Assembly: GCF_037126465.1 (NCBI RefSeq)
Contig: NC_088209.1
Span: 3,844,001-3,908,000 of the forward strand
Direction of reading: 5' to 3'
DNA length: 64,000 nucleotides
Source of the DNA: Ornithodoros turicata
Taxonomy: Eukaryota > Arthropoda > Arachnida > Ixodida > Argasidae
Shown one piece after another: positions 10,080 through 21,985 of this stretch. Both the position numbers and the translations under genes were made by a program. Position 1 is the stretch's first letter. Each line of letters starts with the position of its first letter. The notes under the pieces were generated by a model, which did no database searches, had not been told where the DNA came from, and worked only from the letters and a program-made list of their open reading frames with translations.

Positions 10080-11915
10080 CCTTGTACTGTGTACCGTTGA
10101 AGTCTGGTGGCGTGGGACCCCTCGTGTGTACCTGAAGTAGCTCCGTCTCATTTACCTGCACTGCCTTTGCATCTGTTGAACGCATCTCTGACATCCGCCT
10201 TATGATTTGCTGGAGAGGAAGTGCTCGTGATCGAAGCAGTCTTTTCAGTTGACCCAGGAAGTTTTCGAATGGAAATGCAGATATTTTATCGAGCGGTCCA
10301 CGCGTACGGACATCCTCAGCTAGGTGTACCAGCGAATGGATGGTGTATACGAAAATTCCATCCCCGTACAGTCTTCCAGCTGCGCCAACCAAGTCCTTCA
10401 GGAGAGTGTCTGCAATACCCCAATGTGTGCAAGAAAGCTGTGGACTGGCAAGAATGGTCACCGCAGCACTCAGCATCAAAAAATGGTCACAAAACCGGCG
10501 TTCCATATTATTTTTCAGGGCTACAGGGCCAAAATATAACAGGAAGCTCCGGAATTCAGTAGCCTTCCAGTGGTCCACTTCAGAAAGGTGACGAGGCTTT
10601 CGGTTAATGTCACAAGGAGTATGGGACTGGAAACATTTCAGCCTCTCAGAAATGTCCATCCGAGACTGCACAGGGAGCATGGGTGAAGAAGGTTTAGTGC
10701 ACACCCAGTGCTTCACAAGCAGCCTTTTCATTGTTCCCAAGCAAACCAAATGCATATATTCCACAGGGAACTTTGTGACAAGGCCTATGTTCCATACCAA
10801 GCAAAGGAGAAAAGCCTTTATGGTGGTCTGCCTGATTTTGGCTTAAGAACATTTCATCTGTACGAAGAGGGCAGTCTACACGAGGAAAGATTACCTTTTT
10901 GTGCTCCTTAGAATACACCCCTTTTTGTGTGCACTTTTCGCAGCCGTAAAGAGCGTTATGTCCTCTAATGCACTTAACATAAGCCCTAGCAGGTGCATCA
11001 CAAACAAAGGCGTGAACGAACACTGTGTACTTCACATTGCTGCATACAATGCCTTTCGTAGTGAGTTCAGTCATCTCGTGCACAAAGTCCTTTAGATATT
11101 CCCCAACATTCTCAGGCTTGCTGTTCCCAACATATAGAGCTGCAATGAATGGTGTCTGTGAAATCGCCTCATTTACCAAAACAAGTACGGGCCAGAACTG
11201 AGTCCTGGAGCTCTTTGAAATCGGAAGCCCGTCAATATTAATTGACAATGTTATCTTCGTACAGCGGTCGGGCAAACCGCCTGTTAAAATCAGACTCGAA
11301 AGCTTTGCGGTGACACCAAAATAATAGTAGTACCCGTTGCACATTTCAGTGACTTCTGCTTTTCGCACAGTCTGTAACAACGTCCGCGCATCGCCAGGGA
11401 GCTCAGGGTGGTACGGTAGCAAAATTTTCAGCAGCTTCGTCATATGCGACGCGCAGGTATTTGTGGTCAGAGCCCAGCTCCTGAGTTTACTTGTCAGACT
11501 TTGTGAACGCCCCTGCGTCGGTCCTTGGGATGTGGAGGCGTTTGATCCATCATGCGGTGCACTGTTTCCACGTTCTTCGTCATCAACAAGCACAGTTTGG
11601 TCGCAGTTCTGTGTCGTCCTCAATAGGGGATACATCCACACTGCTACAACTGCTGGCAGAAGAATACTTGTCTTCCACGTCACTTTCACTTTCCTGGTGT
11701 TCGCATTCTAGCTGCGACGGCATCGGTCCCCTACATGACTCGTTCTCTACGACAGTCTCACATTCTACGTCGTCCCATGCACTTCTAGTTTCCGAAGTTA
11801 TTGTTGTGTCTTCGTCACGTCGGGCTGCCTCAATGTGTAAACGCATACGTTCTGCGATACGGCGACGCTTCTGCCTGCTGCCGACTTCACAAATCCCACG
11901 CTTAGTTCGTTTCAT
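10080..11915 (-). pseudogene. EnSpm/CACTA-like (Tnp2-type) transposase, N-terminal and central part
   Basis: A transposase of a cut-and-paste element, read on the minus strand. The N-terminus (Met at 11913-11915) is basic, MKRTKRGICEVGSRQKRRRI, followed by an acidic Ser-rich linker. The core shows SINIDGLPISKSSRTQFWPV, then FVCDAPARAYVKCIRGH with a CxxC pair, RTDE, FPVEYMHLVCLGTMKRLL and HSLVHLAEDVRTRGPLD followed by AFPFENFLGQLKRLLRS; together these are the Tnp2 plus DUF4218-like arrangement. Two frameshifts break it, near 11600 and near 10800. The reading frame runs into the Tc1-like insertion at 10079 and resumes at 7307. No CACTA terminal repeats were located. Confidence 0.8.
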
Positions 11916-12094
11916 TGCTAGAATTCCTGCGCAAATGTCACTGTGATGGCATTCGTTCTTTAGCACGCACACATGTAGAGAATACACGTAAATCTTACCT
12001 TTGTAACATATCAAATGTCCAAAGGATCTTTCCGGTGCTTTGTTCCTGACGCAAGTTTCAACGTGCTGTTGGTTGTGCGCGCCTGTGTGTGTGT

Positions 12095-12109
12095 GGGGGG
12101 GGGGGGGGG
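12095..12109 (+). repeat. G15 homopolymer run
   Basis: Fifteen consecutive G on the plus strand directly after a GT repeat. It could form a G-quadruplex. It lies just upstream of the CACTA-like gene on its coding strand side. Confidence 0.9.
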
Positions 12110-12364
12110 TGTAGGACTGTAGGATGTCGTTTTTCTGATGTTTTACTTGCGAACGGAAAGAGTTTAAGCAGACAGGAAGAGTTTTTACAGACGGGAGGAG
12201 GAACATCAGTCTCCCACATATTCAACCCTCGCCCAATATATCTTTCCTTTTTTTATATGTCCATGTACCGTTGTGTGAGTTCATCATTTCATTCTGTAGC
12301 TGATCAAGCGGGGTCCACCACGCGAAAGCTTGTAATAAATTTTAGGCAGCTTCATTACCGTTTT

Positions 12365-12660
12365 TCAATTGTCTGCTCTACTGTTGCACCTGACCTTTCC
12401 CATCCTACTGGAGTATACCTCATCTGCTATCAGATGCTTCAAGGCAGATGTCAGCACTCTTGGCTGTGCAGTCAGCACGGGAACCACGATCTCCTTTCCG
12501 ATCTCCACGAGCGGCGAAGGGAGGACAGCTGGCGCCGCGCCGTGGCGAGCTGCGGAGAGAAGACAAGCGAGGAACTTGACGGGCCCACGGCCGGCTCGGC
12601 TACACGTCATGGCGTGTCGCGGTCCCGCCAGGAGCATGCGCCGTAGGACCAGAGGGAGTG
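12365..12660. other. GC-rich patch of unknown nature
   Basis: This stretch is clearly richer in G+C than its surroundings and has open frames on both strands, but none shows a recognisable domain. It could be a decayed first exon, a promoter island or part of a repeat. I do not assign a function. Confidence 0.3.
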
Positions 12661-12869
12661 AAACACAGTGGTGGTAAACAAAGGTGACATCTCAACCAGG
12701 GTAGGTCAATAACCCTTCTTTTGCGTTCTTCGTGGGTGCCGATGTGACCTTCTTGTCATTGTTGAAGATGAATAGAAATTATCGGGGATTTTCCCGGATT
12801 CTGCAGGCACGGTCCTCGCTCAAGCTTTCAAGTTTAGACGATGAAACAATGTTCCTGAACACGCAATAA

Positions 12870-13020
12870 CGCATAACACCGTTACGCGTTAGTTATTAGA
12901 AATGTAATGACGTTACGTTACTCATTACTTGTCTCCCAAACGTAATGCGTTACCATACTTCACTACTCGAATGTAACGCGTTACCGGTAACGCACTACTT
13001 TGTAACGCGTTACTCCCCAC
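12870..13020. repeat. Cluster of TAACGCGTTAC-type palindromic words
   Basis: Words such as GTTACGCGTTA, GTAACGCGTTAC and GGTAACGC recur with irregular spacing and end in a GTTACTCCCCACC block. Such blocks commonly form the ends of non-autonomous DNA transposons. The partner end was not found. Confidence 0.4.
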
Positions 13021-13877
13021 CTATGAATTCGGGAGTGGAAATGTCCATGACGGCAGCTTCCGCGCGATGGTCGCAGTCTATCGCAGTCGCATAGTCGCAT
13101 CTTGTGGTTTTCGTCGACATGCCGAGACGATGTTGGATATTTTGTTGCCCTGATTTACGTCAATATTCGCATGGCACACAATGTCATATGCTTCCCACTG
13201 ACGAGACGGACAGTTTTTGATGCCACGAAGCAATCGGACCGCCGGGGTGAAAAGACGATGCGGTGCCATCGACAGCTCATGTTTGTAGCGAACATCTGCA
13301 TGATTGAATTTACCAAGGGTACGCTGAATCTCTTCAACGTAGTGGATAACGAGGTATGTGTCGTCTGCATCAAGGTGTAGTACCATCACAGTACCTGTCC
13401 ACACCGGGGAAAGAACATCCACCTAAACGGCACAAAAGTGAATATTTTTCGTTATTGGGGCTAATAAAGGTCTCGCAGTCCGTGTGGTTCAAATGCTATT
13501 GCAGATTTCAGGATTACGTAAATGGGTTAATTCTCATCTGCGTGACTCTGAACCTTGCCGTCGCTTATGACACACAGAGAGTAAAAAAAAGACAAATATA
13601 GAAGTTACCGAATCTAGTCCCTAAACTCAGGTGGTGCACTGTTGATAAAAGTACACTTGGTTTAGCTTGATCTTAGAAACCATACTTTAACATAATATTT
13701 ATGTAATATGTTAAACATACGTACGTATCCGTTCTTTTCTCTTCACTCATCTGCTTTCATGTTTAAAGGTGAATTCCTCAGTGGATCCTGAAACCCCTTT
13801 GGTGACACAGCATGATCATTCCAACCCACTATTCAGAGCAGATGTGATGTCGTGTGATGTGGCACGTTTTGGGGAGA
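13021..13877. other. No confidently recognised gene
   Basis: A minus-strand frame at 13078-13422 (114 codons) is open and not obviously repetitive, but it contains no motif I recognise. The rest has no visible feature. Confidence 0.3.
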
Positions 13878-14080
13878 CCCATCGTCATGGTCATTAAAGG
13901 ATGGAATGTGGAATGAAGGTGGTGGCTGCATGATTGGGACGACACCACAGGCTACCCATTTTGGCGACGAGGATGGGAGGCCCATCGTCATGGTCATTAA
14001 AGGATGGAATGTGGAATGAAGGTGGTGGCTGCATGATTGGGACGACACCACAGGCTATCCATTTTGGCGACGACTGGTAA
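13878..14080. repeat. Two tandem copies of a 103-bp unit
   Basis: The unit starting CCCATCGTCATGGTCATTAA occurs at 13878 and again at 13981 with only one or two differences, for example CTACCC versus CTATCC. It is a recent local duplication lying directly in front of the gag-like fragment. Confidence 0.9.
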
Positions 14081-14124
14081 ATCACCTTGCATGCGGAGAT
14101 TCTGCTTCCTCGGGTACGTCCTGT

Positions 14125-14446
14125 TTGCTGTTTATGATGTTGGGATTACCGCCACCTTCATTGTTCTTGCCGAGGCCCGGCAAACCTGCGATGTGCTGGC
14201 CGTCATGGAAGAAAGCTTTCCGGAACTACTTAATTGCGTCTGGTTTGGACAGCGAGTCCAGCGGTCGACGGAAGGCTATCCTTTACCATTGCCTTGGTTC
14301 GGAAGGCCAGAGAATATTCGACCTGTTACCTCTACCTGATTCGCCTGCTGCCACGTCAGTGGGTTCCACGAGCACGGTACCAGATGAAATGGAACTTGCC
14401 CTGCAAGTTTTGGATGCCCATTACGCCACAGCAGACAAATGGTGTG
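14125..14446 (+). pseudogene. Retrotransposon gag-like fragment
   Basis: The plus-strand frame reads LPPPSLFLPRPGKPAMCWPS, then WKKAFRNYLIASGLDSE and AILYHCLGSEGQRIFDLLP, later ALQVLDAHYA. This FxPxPGxPxxxWxxW...FxxYL...LLHCLGxEGQRIF pattern is common at the start of gag of Ty3/gypsy-type elements in arthropods. It ends without zinc knuckle or pol, so only a fragment survives. Confidence 0.6.
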
Positions 14447-15764
14447 ACCCTCTTTCCAGATTCCTCTTTGATGCAGTGTCTTGCCTACCATTCGGGCTCT
14501 GTATATTGTTCACAAGTTTTTTTTTACGTTTTTGTTATTTGATTTACAGTTTGCTTTATCATGTGCACAAATATGATATTGAGGGAGACATTTTCTTGTT
14601 TACACTTCTTATATTATAATCATTGCTCCGTTGGATTACATCATTTGCATTCACCGGAACTGGAGTTGTATACTGTGTTATTTTCTTCTCTCAAACCAGG
14701 GCAGCCCATGTGTATGGCAGCTGAAGTCTTTCACCAGGGTAACATGCAGAACAACTCCAGCAAGTGCTCTGCAGGTCATCTCTAAATTAAAGGAACCTAC
14801 CTTTGATGCACTATGTCCTCATGAGATTTTGTTCCTGCTACAACTCTGCGCTTTGTTTCATATTACCAAAAAACAACCCTACCGACCATTATCATACCAG
14901 TGCTGTACTGCTGTGTTCAACCAGTTCAACTTGCTCTAGGCATCCTGCCAAGGCTATGCTGCTACTGCAGTCCTTATTTGGTGGTGCCAATACAGTTGTA
15001 AGATGAGTTGTGTGACGGTGTAAAATAGAACATATCCAGTGTTCTATTAAAAATAAACATTATGCATGTATAGCATATAATGTGTATATGTAGATGGTAG
15101 GTCTTAGTTATTGTACTATTTGAGCTAAATATCGACATTTCAGCTGTGTGTGTCTGATGCCCTCGTCCTTGACGCACATACAAGTGTGCCCACACCCCCG
15201 GAGCAGCCTGCACAGCTGAGGACTCTGTCCTGGTGGCAAATGGAACAGTTCTTTCACAAAGAAAGCAAATTTCCGCCGGAAGACCAACAACAAGTTTACT
15301 TGAAATGCTACCAATTACTTGTCGTTCTTTTAATTGCAAAATATAGGACATGCTACGTGACTACTGGGTTTTCTTGCTTTTTTGCAGTTACCTGAACTGG
15401 TGACTTCAAGCTCATGTAACACAATAATATAAGACGGCAATGAAGCAGGCAAACTGGTGTCTTTAAATTGTGTTCCTCAGTCTTAGGGTTATGGATGTGT
15501 TGGAAACACAGTATTGGAAACCTGGTTGAACAATAAATTTGTTAAACGACAAACAGCTATCAAAAATAAATACTATGTGCAGAATACTCAATACACAATA
15601 AGCTGCAGTTGAGTTTCTGTAGGCATGGTGGTTGGCAATGCTAAATGTTCAGGTTGACGACGTGCTCAACATTGAATGCAGAATACGTGACGTCCTCAGA
15701 AATAAACTCTTGCGTGAAACATATTCTTAGGCAAACAACAAGTCCTTCGACGGAGGGACATAGA
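14447..15764. other. No confidently recognised gene
   Basis: AT-rich, with several short frames. The plus-strand piece 15150-15395 is open but carries no family motif I can name. Confidence 0.3.
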
Positions 15765-17967
15765 GCCATCTGTAAAGTACGAGGCGTTATCCGTGATGAG
15801 CTGGTCCGGGAATCCAAACCGGGAAAAAACGTCCAGCAGTCTGTCCCAGATCCGAGCGGACACCAACTTCCGCAGCGGGTAAAGCTCAACCCACTTCGTG
15901 AAGTGATCTGTAACAACTAACAGATACTGGTTACCACGGGGACTTCTGGGATAAGGACCCATTACGTCACATGCGACTATCTGCCAAGGTTTCTGGCTAA
16001 CAATCGGTTGCAGCAAGCCGGGAGGCTGCCCTCCACGCGGCTTTGACTTCTGACATATCGGACAGCTGCGTGTATACCGCAAAACATCCTGTCTCATGCC
16101 TGGCCAAGTCGCGATACGACACAACTTAGAATAAGTCTTGCTGCCGCTACCGTGACCCGACAATGCAGAATCATGGAAGTATTTGAGGAATGACTTACGT
16201 AGCTTCCTTGGAACTACGATCCGAAAGGGGCTATCACCAACTTCCTCGTCGTCCGCCTGGGGAATGTACCGGACCAGGAGACCATCCTCACTCAGCTGAT
16301 AGGAGTCGTACCTCTCCTCAGCGCCTTCTGTACCTTCCAGGTTTGACATTTCCAGCCACCTTGACACACGCTGACAAAGGCCGTCGGTCCTCTGCGCTTC
16401 CAGGATGTCGTTCCTGCTTACAATCTGTCCCCACGAGAGCTCCTCCTCCGTGACGGTCCGGTTAACGGCGGCCACAAGCTCCTGCGGAATAACGACGTCC
16501 TCAAGGGGCAACGGTGCTCGAGATAGCGCGTCTGCCGCCTTATTTGAGGTTCCCTTCCGGTATTCCACCGAGAAGTCATATCGCTGCAACGTTAAACTCC
16601 AAAGTGCGAGCCGTCCGGCTGGGTTTTTCAACCGCTTTAACCAGGACAGTGCCTGATGGTCAGTTTGAATAGTGAATTTCGCACCATCCAAATACATGTC
16701 GAACTCATGTAGTGCGAACATGATTCCTAGGCACTCCTTCTCCGTCACGCTATAGTTGCGTTCGGGAGGCGTCAGCGTACGGCTTGCAAATGCCACGGGC
16801 TGGAGTTCACGGTGATGCTCTTGTAACAAGACTCCACCAAGGCCGTAATCGCTCGCATCTGTTTGAAGTACAAATGGGCGATTGAGGTCTGGGAGATACA
16901 AGCGGGTAGTTTCCGCAATCGCTTTAGCGAGAGAGGTAAACGCCTGTTCCTGCGCTTGACCCCACGACCATCGTGCTTCCTTCCGCAAAAGCCAAGTTAG
17001 CGGTTGCGTTAGGTCTGCGCATCGCGGTATAAACTGTCTATAAAAGCCAATCATACCGAGGAAGCGCTGCAAGCTTTTCACATCCGTCGGGCGGGGGTAC
17101 TGAAGGATAGCCCTTAGCTTGTCCTCGTTCGGCCTGACCGTGCCGGACTCCACCTTGAACTCGAGGAGATCGATGCTGTTGGTAGCCAACTGCATCTTGC
17201 GGGGATTGACAGTCAATCCTGCAGCCTGCATGCGTCCTAACACCACTTTCAAATGAGAAAGGTGTTCCTGGAATGTACGTGAAAAAATTACTACGTCATC
17301 CATGTACGCCATAGTGAAATTGTATTTCGCATCGCCAAGCACCTCGTCCATCACTCGCTAAAAACTAGCGGGGGAATTAGACAGTCCAAAGGGCAGTCGG
17401 ACAAATTCAAATAATCCCCTGTGACAGGTAAATGCTGTTTTCTCAACATCATCCGGTGCTCTCGGAATCTGCAGGAATCCTCTACTGCAGTCCAAAGTTG
17501 TAAACACGTGGGCGGATCCCAACGAATACATGATAGAGTCTATCGAGGGAAAAGGGTACGAATCTCTTACCGTCACCTCGTTCAGTCGGCGCTAATCCAC
17601 GCACAACCTTGCGGTTCCATCCTTTTTCGGCGCAAGAACCACCGGAAAAGCCCAAGGGCTGCGGGAAGGTCTCACAGCGCCGGTCTCGATCATTTCATCG
17701 AGCGCAGCATCGAGGAGCTTGCGCTTGTGCACACTCAACGGCCGAGGATTACATCGCCAGGGCCTTGCGTCGCCGGTTTCTATCTGGTGCTCCAATCCAT
17801 GGGTTAGACCTCGTCTCTCTGAACATACAGGAGAATGGCCGCAATGCTTTAGCGAGCATGCGTCGCTGGTCTGGGCTTCCTGGAAATCGTTTCAGGGCGT
17901 CCTCCAAAACAGCGGTCCTCAGCGTCAAAAACAGCAAAACAGCGTCCTCCACTACGTTATCAGACAA
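15765..17967 (-). pseudogene. gypsy pol: reverse transcriptase, RNase H, partial integrase
   Basis: The polyprotein would copy RNA to DNA and integrate it. In order: APKKDGTARLCVD, LPFGLSNSPASF, the catalytic YMDD box in FTMAYMDDVVIFSRTFQEHL, the RNase H start VLQTDASDYGLGGVLL and its TIQTDHQALSWL, then the integrase zinc finger (H..H with CPIC) and the first catalytic Asp in IVACDVMGPYPRS, the second in LITDNASYFTD. The third integrase residue is lost by truncation. The N-terminal segment 17749-17967 is in a different frame from the RT start. In-frame stops at 17592 and 17358 replace expected residues of the RT. Confidence 0.9.
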
Positions 17968-18041
17968 GATAGCATGATTAGAATTCGCTTGCTTCTTATC
18001 GACATTTTCAGCAGCCGACGACAGAATTGAGTCATTCCCAA

Positions 18042-19100
18042 TTACCGTCCCGGGTTTCCCTGCGGGGATTGTCTGGGGGTAGTAGTGGTCTGCTGCGGGC
18101 AGTTACGACGAAAATGACCGCGTTCACCGCAACCGTAACAACGGGGTTGTGTTCCTGCGTTATTACTTGCTCTAGAGTCGCGCCTGTCCTGCCGTGGTGC
18201 ATGACGTGCATCACCGACTTCGCGCTCGCGCGGCTCTGCTCGTGCCGACCTCGCTCGGTTCCTTTGCTCATATGCAATGGGATCCAAAGAACGGTAAACT
18301 GGCCCGGCGGACGAACCGCCGTGTGTTCCAACAGTCCCACGGGGGTTTAGTTCCGCGTCTAACGACTGTCTCGGCCCGTTCCATGCGCAGCTAGGTTCCA
18401 GCGTTTGTTCCGGCCTAGTCGGTGGGCGGTACTGCAATTCCGCCAACAAATCTGCTTGGATGACATGGGCTTCTTTAGCGAGGTCATCGAGCGAAGAAAA
18501 GCTTCGCCCCCGCAAATAAGGCTTAAAACGAGGGTGACATTGGCGAATAGCGCGGGTCACCTTCTCGCTTTCCGTCGCGAGCGGTTCTGCTCTGCGGTAC
18601 AGCTCTTGGATTGCCCGGGTATATTCCAACAGGCTCTCCTCCGCGTGCTGCGTTCGAGTCCTGAGTTCCTCACGCATACGCATTGCATAATCCGGGGGCA
18701 AAAATTCCTCCCGAAACAGCCGCTGAAATTCGGTCATAGACGGAAATGCGGGTTGAGACCGGCCCCACACAGCAGCTGAGCTTACCAATGCAGCGGGTAG
18801 TATCCGGCGCAGGACGGCTTCGTCGGTTGCTCCCACGGCTGTCTGGTAAGCCTCCAGGTCCGCAAGAAAATCTTGGACGGACTTGGCGTCGCTGTAGCCC
18901 GAAAATGTCGGTATCGTCAGGTTCAGACGTAGCGGGGGTTCCGAGGACGGCTGGGCGGCGGACGTGCTACCGGGGAGCCGCTGCGACAATAATGCGCAAA
19001 GGGCTGTCATCTGCCGAAGTAGGTCCTCCGCAACTGGCAGGTCGTCTTCGTAGACGGGCTCGAGAGGGGGCCTCTTGGGCGGCATGGCCAGCAAACGCAC
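18042..19100 (-). CDS. gypsy gag with CCHC zinc knuckle
   Basis: A 352-residue open frame starting MRLLAMPPKRPPLEPVYEDD. The central part (FSGYSDAKSVQDFLADLEAY, then EFLPPDYAMRMREELRTRTQ) matches the capsid-type fold region of gypsy gag proteins. The C-terminus is Arg-rich and ends with one zinc knuckle, CYGCGERGHFRRNC (CX2CX4HX4C). Gag would assemble the particle and bind the RNA. It is the only intact frame of this element and lies just after the primer binding site. The start could also be the Met at MPPKRPP. Confidence 0.88.
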   Translation of the reverse strand: MRLLAMPPKRPPLEPVYEDDLPVAEDLLRQMTALCALLSQRLPGSTSAAQPSSEPPLRLNLTIPTFSGYSDAKSVQDFLADLEAYQTAVGATDEAVLRRILPAALVSSAAVWGRSQPAFPSMTEFQRLFREEFLPPDYAMRMREELRTRTQHAEESLLEYTRAIQELYRRAEPLATESEKVTRAIRQCHPRFKPYLRGRSFSSLDDLAKEAHVIQADLLAELQYRPPTRPEQTLEPSCAWNGPRQSLDAELNPRGTVGTHGGSSAGPVYRSLDPIAYEQRNRARSARAEPREREVGDARHAPRQDRRDSRASNNAGTQPRCYGCGERGHFRRNCPQQTTTTPRQSPQGNPGR

Positions 19101-19226
19101 ACTCCCGAACTACAAATAAACAGCAAAAGCGACAGCGAGCGAAGGGCACGGGCGACAGATGCTACTAACAACACTACAAATACAGTAGCTGTCAGTGCCC
19201 TCGGGAGTGCGGCAAGACGGGTCGGG

Positions 19227-19244
19227 CCCCACGTGTGGGCGCCA
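19227..19244 (-). promoter_or_regulatory. Primer binding site of the gypsy element
   Basis: On the minus strand, three bases after the LTR end, the sequence reads TGGCGCCCACACGTGGGG. It starts with TGG as needed to pair with a tRNA 3' CCA end and has the spacing usual for LTR elements. The specific tRNA primer is not assigned. Confidence 0.7.
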
Positions 19245-19247
19245 ATT

Positions 19248-19620
19248 TGTGGGATTCCCTTCCCTAAACCCCACCGGTGTTTCCCTGCCGTTCCGTCTTA
19301 CAGCTTCCCGAGAACACGGACACAACCAAGAAATGCAGCAATCCAACTTTTATTACTTAGATGCTTATCAGCAGTTCAATTCCAGTCCGCGGCGTACACA
19401 CCTCTCTCTTTTTTCCCCGGGGTGAGGGGGTCACGGCTCTCGCCCTTCCCTGCTGTACCGATACGTCGCCCCCTTGTGGCGTCCACAGTGAAGAAAACGT
19501 GAAGAAAAGAGACGAATGTCACACGCTCTCAACCAACAGTCAATCACTTGATTTGTATCGCCAGTTGTGTTGGACCAACATTGTGTGTTCTCACCAAAAG
19601 TGGAAGGCTTTATCGTGACA
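19248..19620 (-). repeat. gypsy 5' LTR (373 bp, solo at this end)
   Basis: On the minus strand it begins TGTCACGATAAAGCC at 19620 and ends AATCCCACA at 19248, giving the TG...CA ends of LTRs. The adjoining primer binding site supports the right border. No second copy was seen near 15.6 kb, so target duplication cannot be tested. Confidence 0.7.
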
Positions 19621-20800
19621 GAAATCTGAATGTGACTGTGTGGCCGTGAAGGAAACTGTTTATGAGTTATCAACTTGCTCAATCTGTAAGTAATATACTG
19701 TGCATGCATTTTGGATAGACGTCCCTAGAAATGGGCGGAGCTTGTCCAGGTTGCTCCACCCAACAGTTAAAGTAGTCAAGGTGGATCACATATGATGAGA
19801 ATAGGGCCCGTATTACTTCGAGAATCACGGTATAATAAAAGCTGCTTGGAAACACTCAAGAGTTTCATGTACAGTTTTGGGCTTGATAAGATGTAGAAGG
19901 TGCAGTCATCACTATGTATACCAGAAAATGCACTGACTTGACTAACAAGAACAGCATGTTTAGGGATCATTGCACTGGGAGGTTAACCGAGCTCACTGGA
20001 GATGGTGCTGTAGGGCAAGGTTTTTGCACGGGGCCGAGATGCGGTCACCCCAAGTTATCCAATCCGAAAACTTGGTGGTGTCACACGCATTACTGGCAGC
20101 AAAAAGTGATAACCACTGATGAAATCTCGCAGGAGAGGTAAGTCGCAGACAGTTTTGCATACGTCTTGTGTTTTCTGCTACCAACAGGATCTCAATAACA
20201 AGAGCAATATGTTTTGTAATCATTGTGGCACTACAAAGTCCGCTGAGCAGTTGATCTCTCCAAGGAAGATATAGTCCTAAAATATCCTAGAGGTCAAGAA
20301 GGGAGTTAAAGGATGTGCCAATAAAGGAGAGGGATGTGCTTTTTCCTGGATTTAACATTGGCTTGTCTATGAACAAAGTTCACTTTTAGGATTGCCTTGT
20401 CCTATTTTATCTATACACTATATACATCAATGTACACTATACATACATCACTTTTACAGTGTTATAATAAGTAGACTAAGCAAGATACACCTAACAGCCT
20501 TCTTTGTAATGCTAACAAGTTTAAGGCAACATCCTTATAATGGCTATATGGCAATGAAGTGCTTAATTCATTGCTTCTTTGGGGGTCTCTTTGTTGGTTA
20601 GCATGAACAGCATGCCTGTATTGGCAATCCTGTTGTCGCACACTTCCTCACCCTTTGTATTTTGTGTATTCCTCACCTTCTGTATTCAGGAACATTCTAT
20701 TGTTAGAATAAACACCGCCATGCCTTAAAGGAACCTACAGTGCAGCTCACACATCCAGGACAGGCACCAATATCCTTTGAGACCACCCTTGTGGAACAGA
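19621..20800. other. No confidently recognised gene
   Basis: Two minus-strand frames (19776-19970 and 19993-20223) begin with similar short segments, MIPKHAVLVSQV and MITKHIALVIEI, which hints at a decayed duplication. I do not recognise the family. Confidence 0.3.
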
Positions 20801-20809
20801 TCCAATGCA

Positions 20810-20975
20810 GTGGCGGATCTAGAGGGGGTGGGGAATTCACGATGTCTTGACCCCCTCCTCAATTTCTCTCCCTTCAAAGTGTTTAATTGACCTAGATCTA
20901 CATTTACCATGATGGCCAAGCCTGTACCTCCCTCTATCAAATATCCTAGGTTTTCCCCTGATCCCATGGAACATT
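20810..20975. mobile_element. Partial relative of the hAT-type MITE at 26436
   Basis: The left end CAGTGGCGGATCTAGAGGGGG and an internal CCCCCTC...AATTTC...TTAATTGACC segment match the element at 26436-26585. The right terminal repeat is degraded (ATCCTAGGTTTTCCCCTGAT). No target duplication is visible. Confidence 0.45.
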
Positions 20976-21360
20976 CATGATGTGTAACAATGTAGTGTGA
21001 ACCATCAGATAGAAGGAATACAACAAACAAAGAAATGCACGCAGAGTAAAAGAATATATGGAAGACGCATTATAGTAGCAGTTGCTGATGTTTGAGATAT
21101 TCTATGTTTTGTACAAAAATTTCCACCTGTATATCCCCACAGCTTGCTGAAGAGAATAACACAAAGACTGTCACCTGTCCGTTTTGGTTCACGTACAAAG
21201 GAAGCATCCTGATGCACATTCGTGCACGTGCATTCGTTGTTACGCGCACTTCTATGCACGAAACCCCTTCGTTCACTGATGGGTACTTCAATCTGTATAT
21301 ATGACCTCATCAGTATGCTTTTAGCCTTCAGAGACCTCACGTGGATGACTGATGGGTGTA

Positions 21361-21983
21361 CAGGGTCGGACACACATAAGCGTATCGCGGGAGCGCATGA
21401 CCTGCAAGTATGCCAGCGCCGCGCAACGGATGCTCCTGGGTTTGAGACCTCGCGCCTAGCGAACATTCGCTACCTCTAGGTTGGGTCCGTCATTGCTCTC
21501 GTGGCGCCGGCGGGCGGGGAGACCCACCTGCTGTTGCTATTCAATCTCTGCTGACGATGTTTTGATGAGCGCGTGGCGCGGTGTAATCTTTTACGACATG
21601 ACCGTCTTATCGGGATCAAGAAGGAAAGACATAGAAAGGAAGATGACATACGATGCATCCTTCGCAAACGAACAGATAACTATACATTACAATAAATGCA
21701 AGTATGCCACGACATGCGCCTGTTTCACTTTTCTTCTCGATTCCGATAAGACAAAGATTACGTCGCGCCACGCACTGTTCAAAACATCGTCAGCAGAGAT
21801 TGAATAGCAACAGCAGGTGGGTCGCCCCGCTCGCCGGCGCCACGAGAGCAATGACGGACCCAACCGAGAGGTGGCGAATGTTCGCTAGGCGCGAGGTCTG
21901 AAACCCAGGAGCATCCGTTGCGCGGCGCTGGCATACTTGCAGGTCATGCTCTCCCGCGATACGCTTATGTGTGTCCGACCCTG
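21361..21983. mobile_element. 623-bp foldback element flanked by TA
   Basis: The ends read TA-CAGGGTCGGACACACATA (TA at 21359-21360) and the complement followed by TA at 21984-21985. The arms of about 270 bp are inverted copies: 21361-21600 pairs with about 21735-21983, with several mismatches. The TA duplication and CAG ends fit a non-autonomous Tc1/mariner-type element. No transposase is encoded. Confidence 0.82.
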
Positions 21984-21985
21984 TA

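Larger units (their letters stand above)
15765..19620 (-). mobile_element. Ty3/gypsy LTR retrotransposon, 3'-truncated
   Basis: Read on the minus strand: a 5' LTR (19248-19620), a primer binding site, gag, and pol with RT, RNase H and part of integrase. The homology stops inside integrase near 15765, and no second LTR was found there. The protease region between gag and RT is missing. Two nonsense codons (17592-17594 and 17358-17360) and a frameshift near 17800 break pol. The element is dead. No env-like frame is present. Confidence 0.88.

Noticed and set aside
12365..12637. 90-codon minus-strand frame in a GC-rich patch
   Set aside because: No recognisable motif, and an overlapping plus-strand frame is equally open, as expected in GC-rich DNA.
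13078..13422. Possible gene of 114 codons on the minus strand
   Set aside because: Open, but with no recognised domain or splice sites; kept only as an unassigned stretch.
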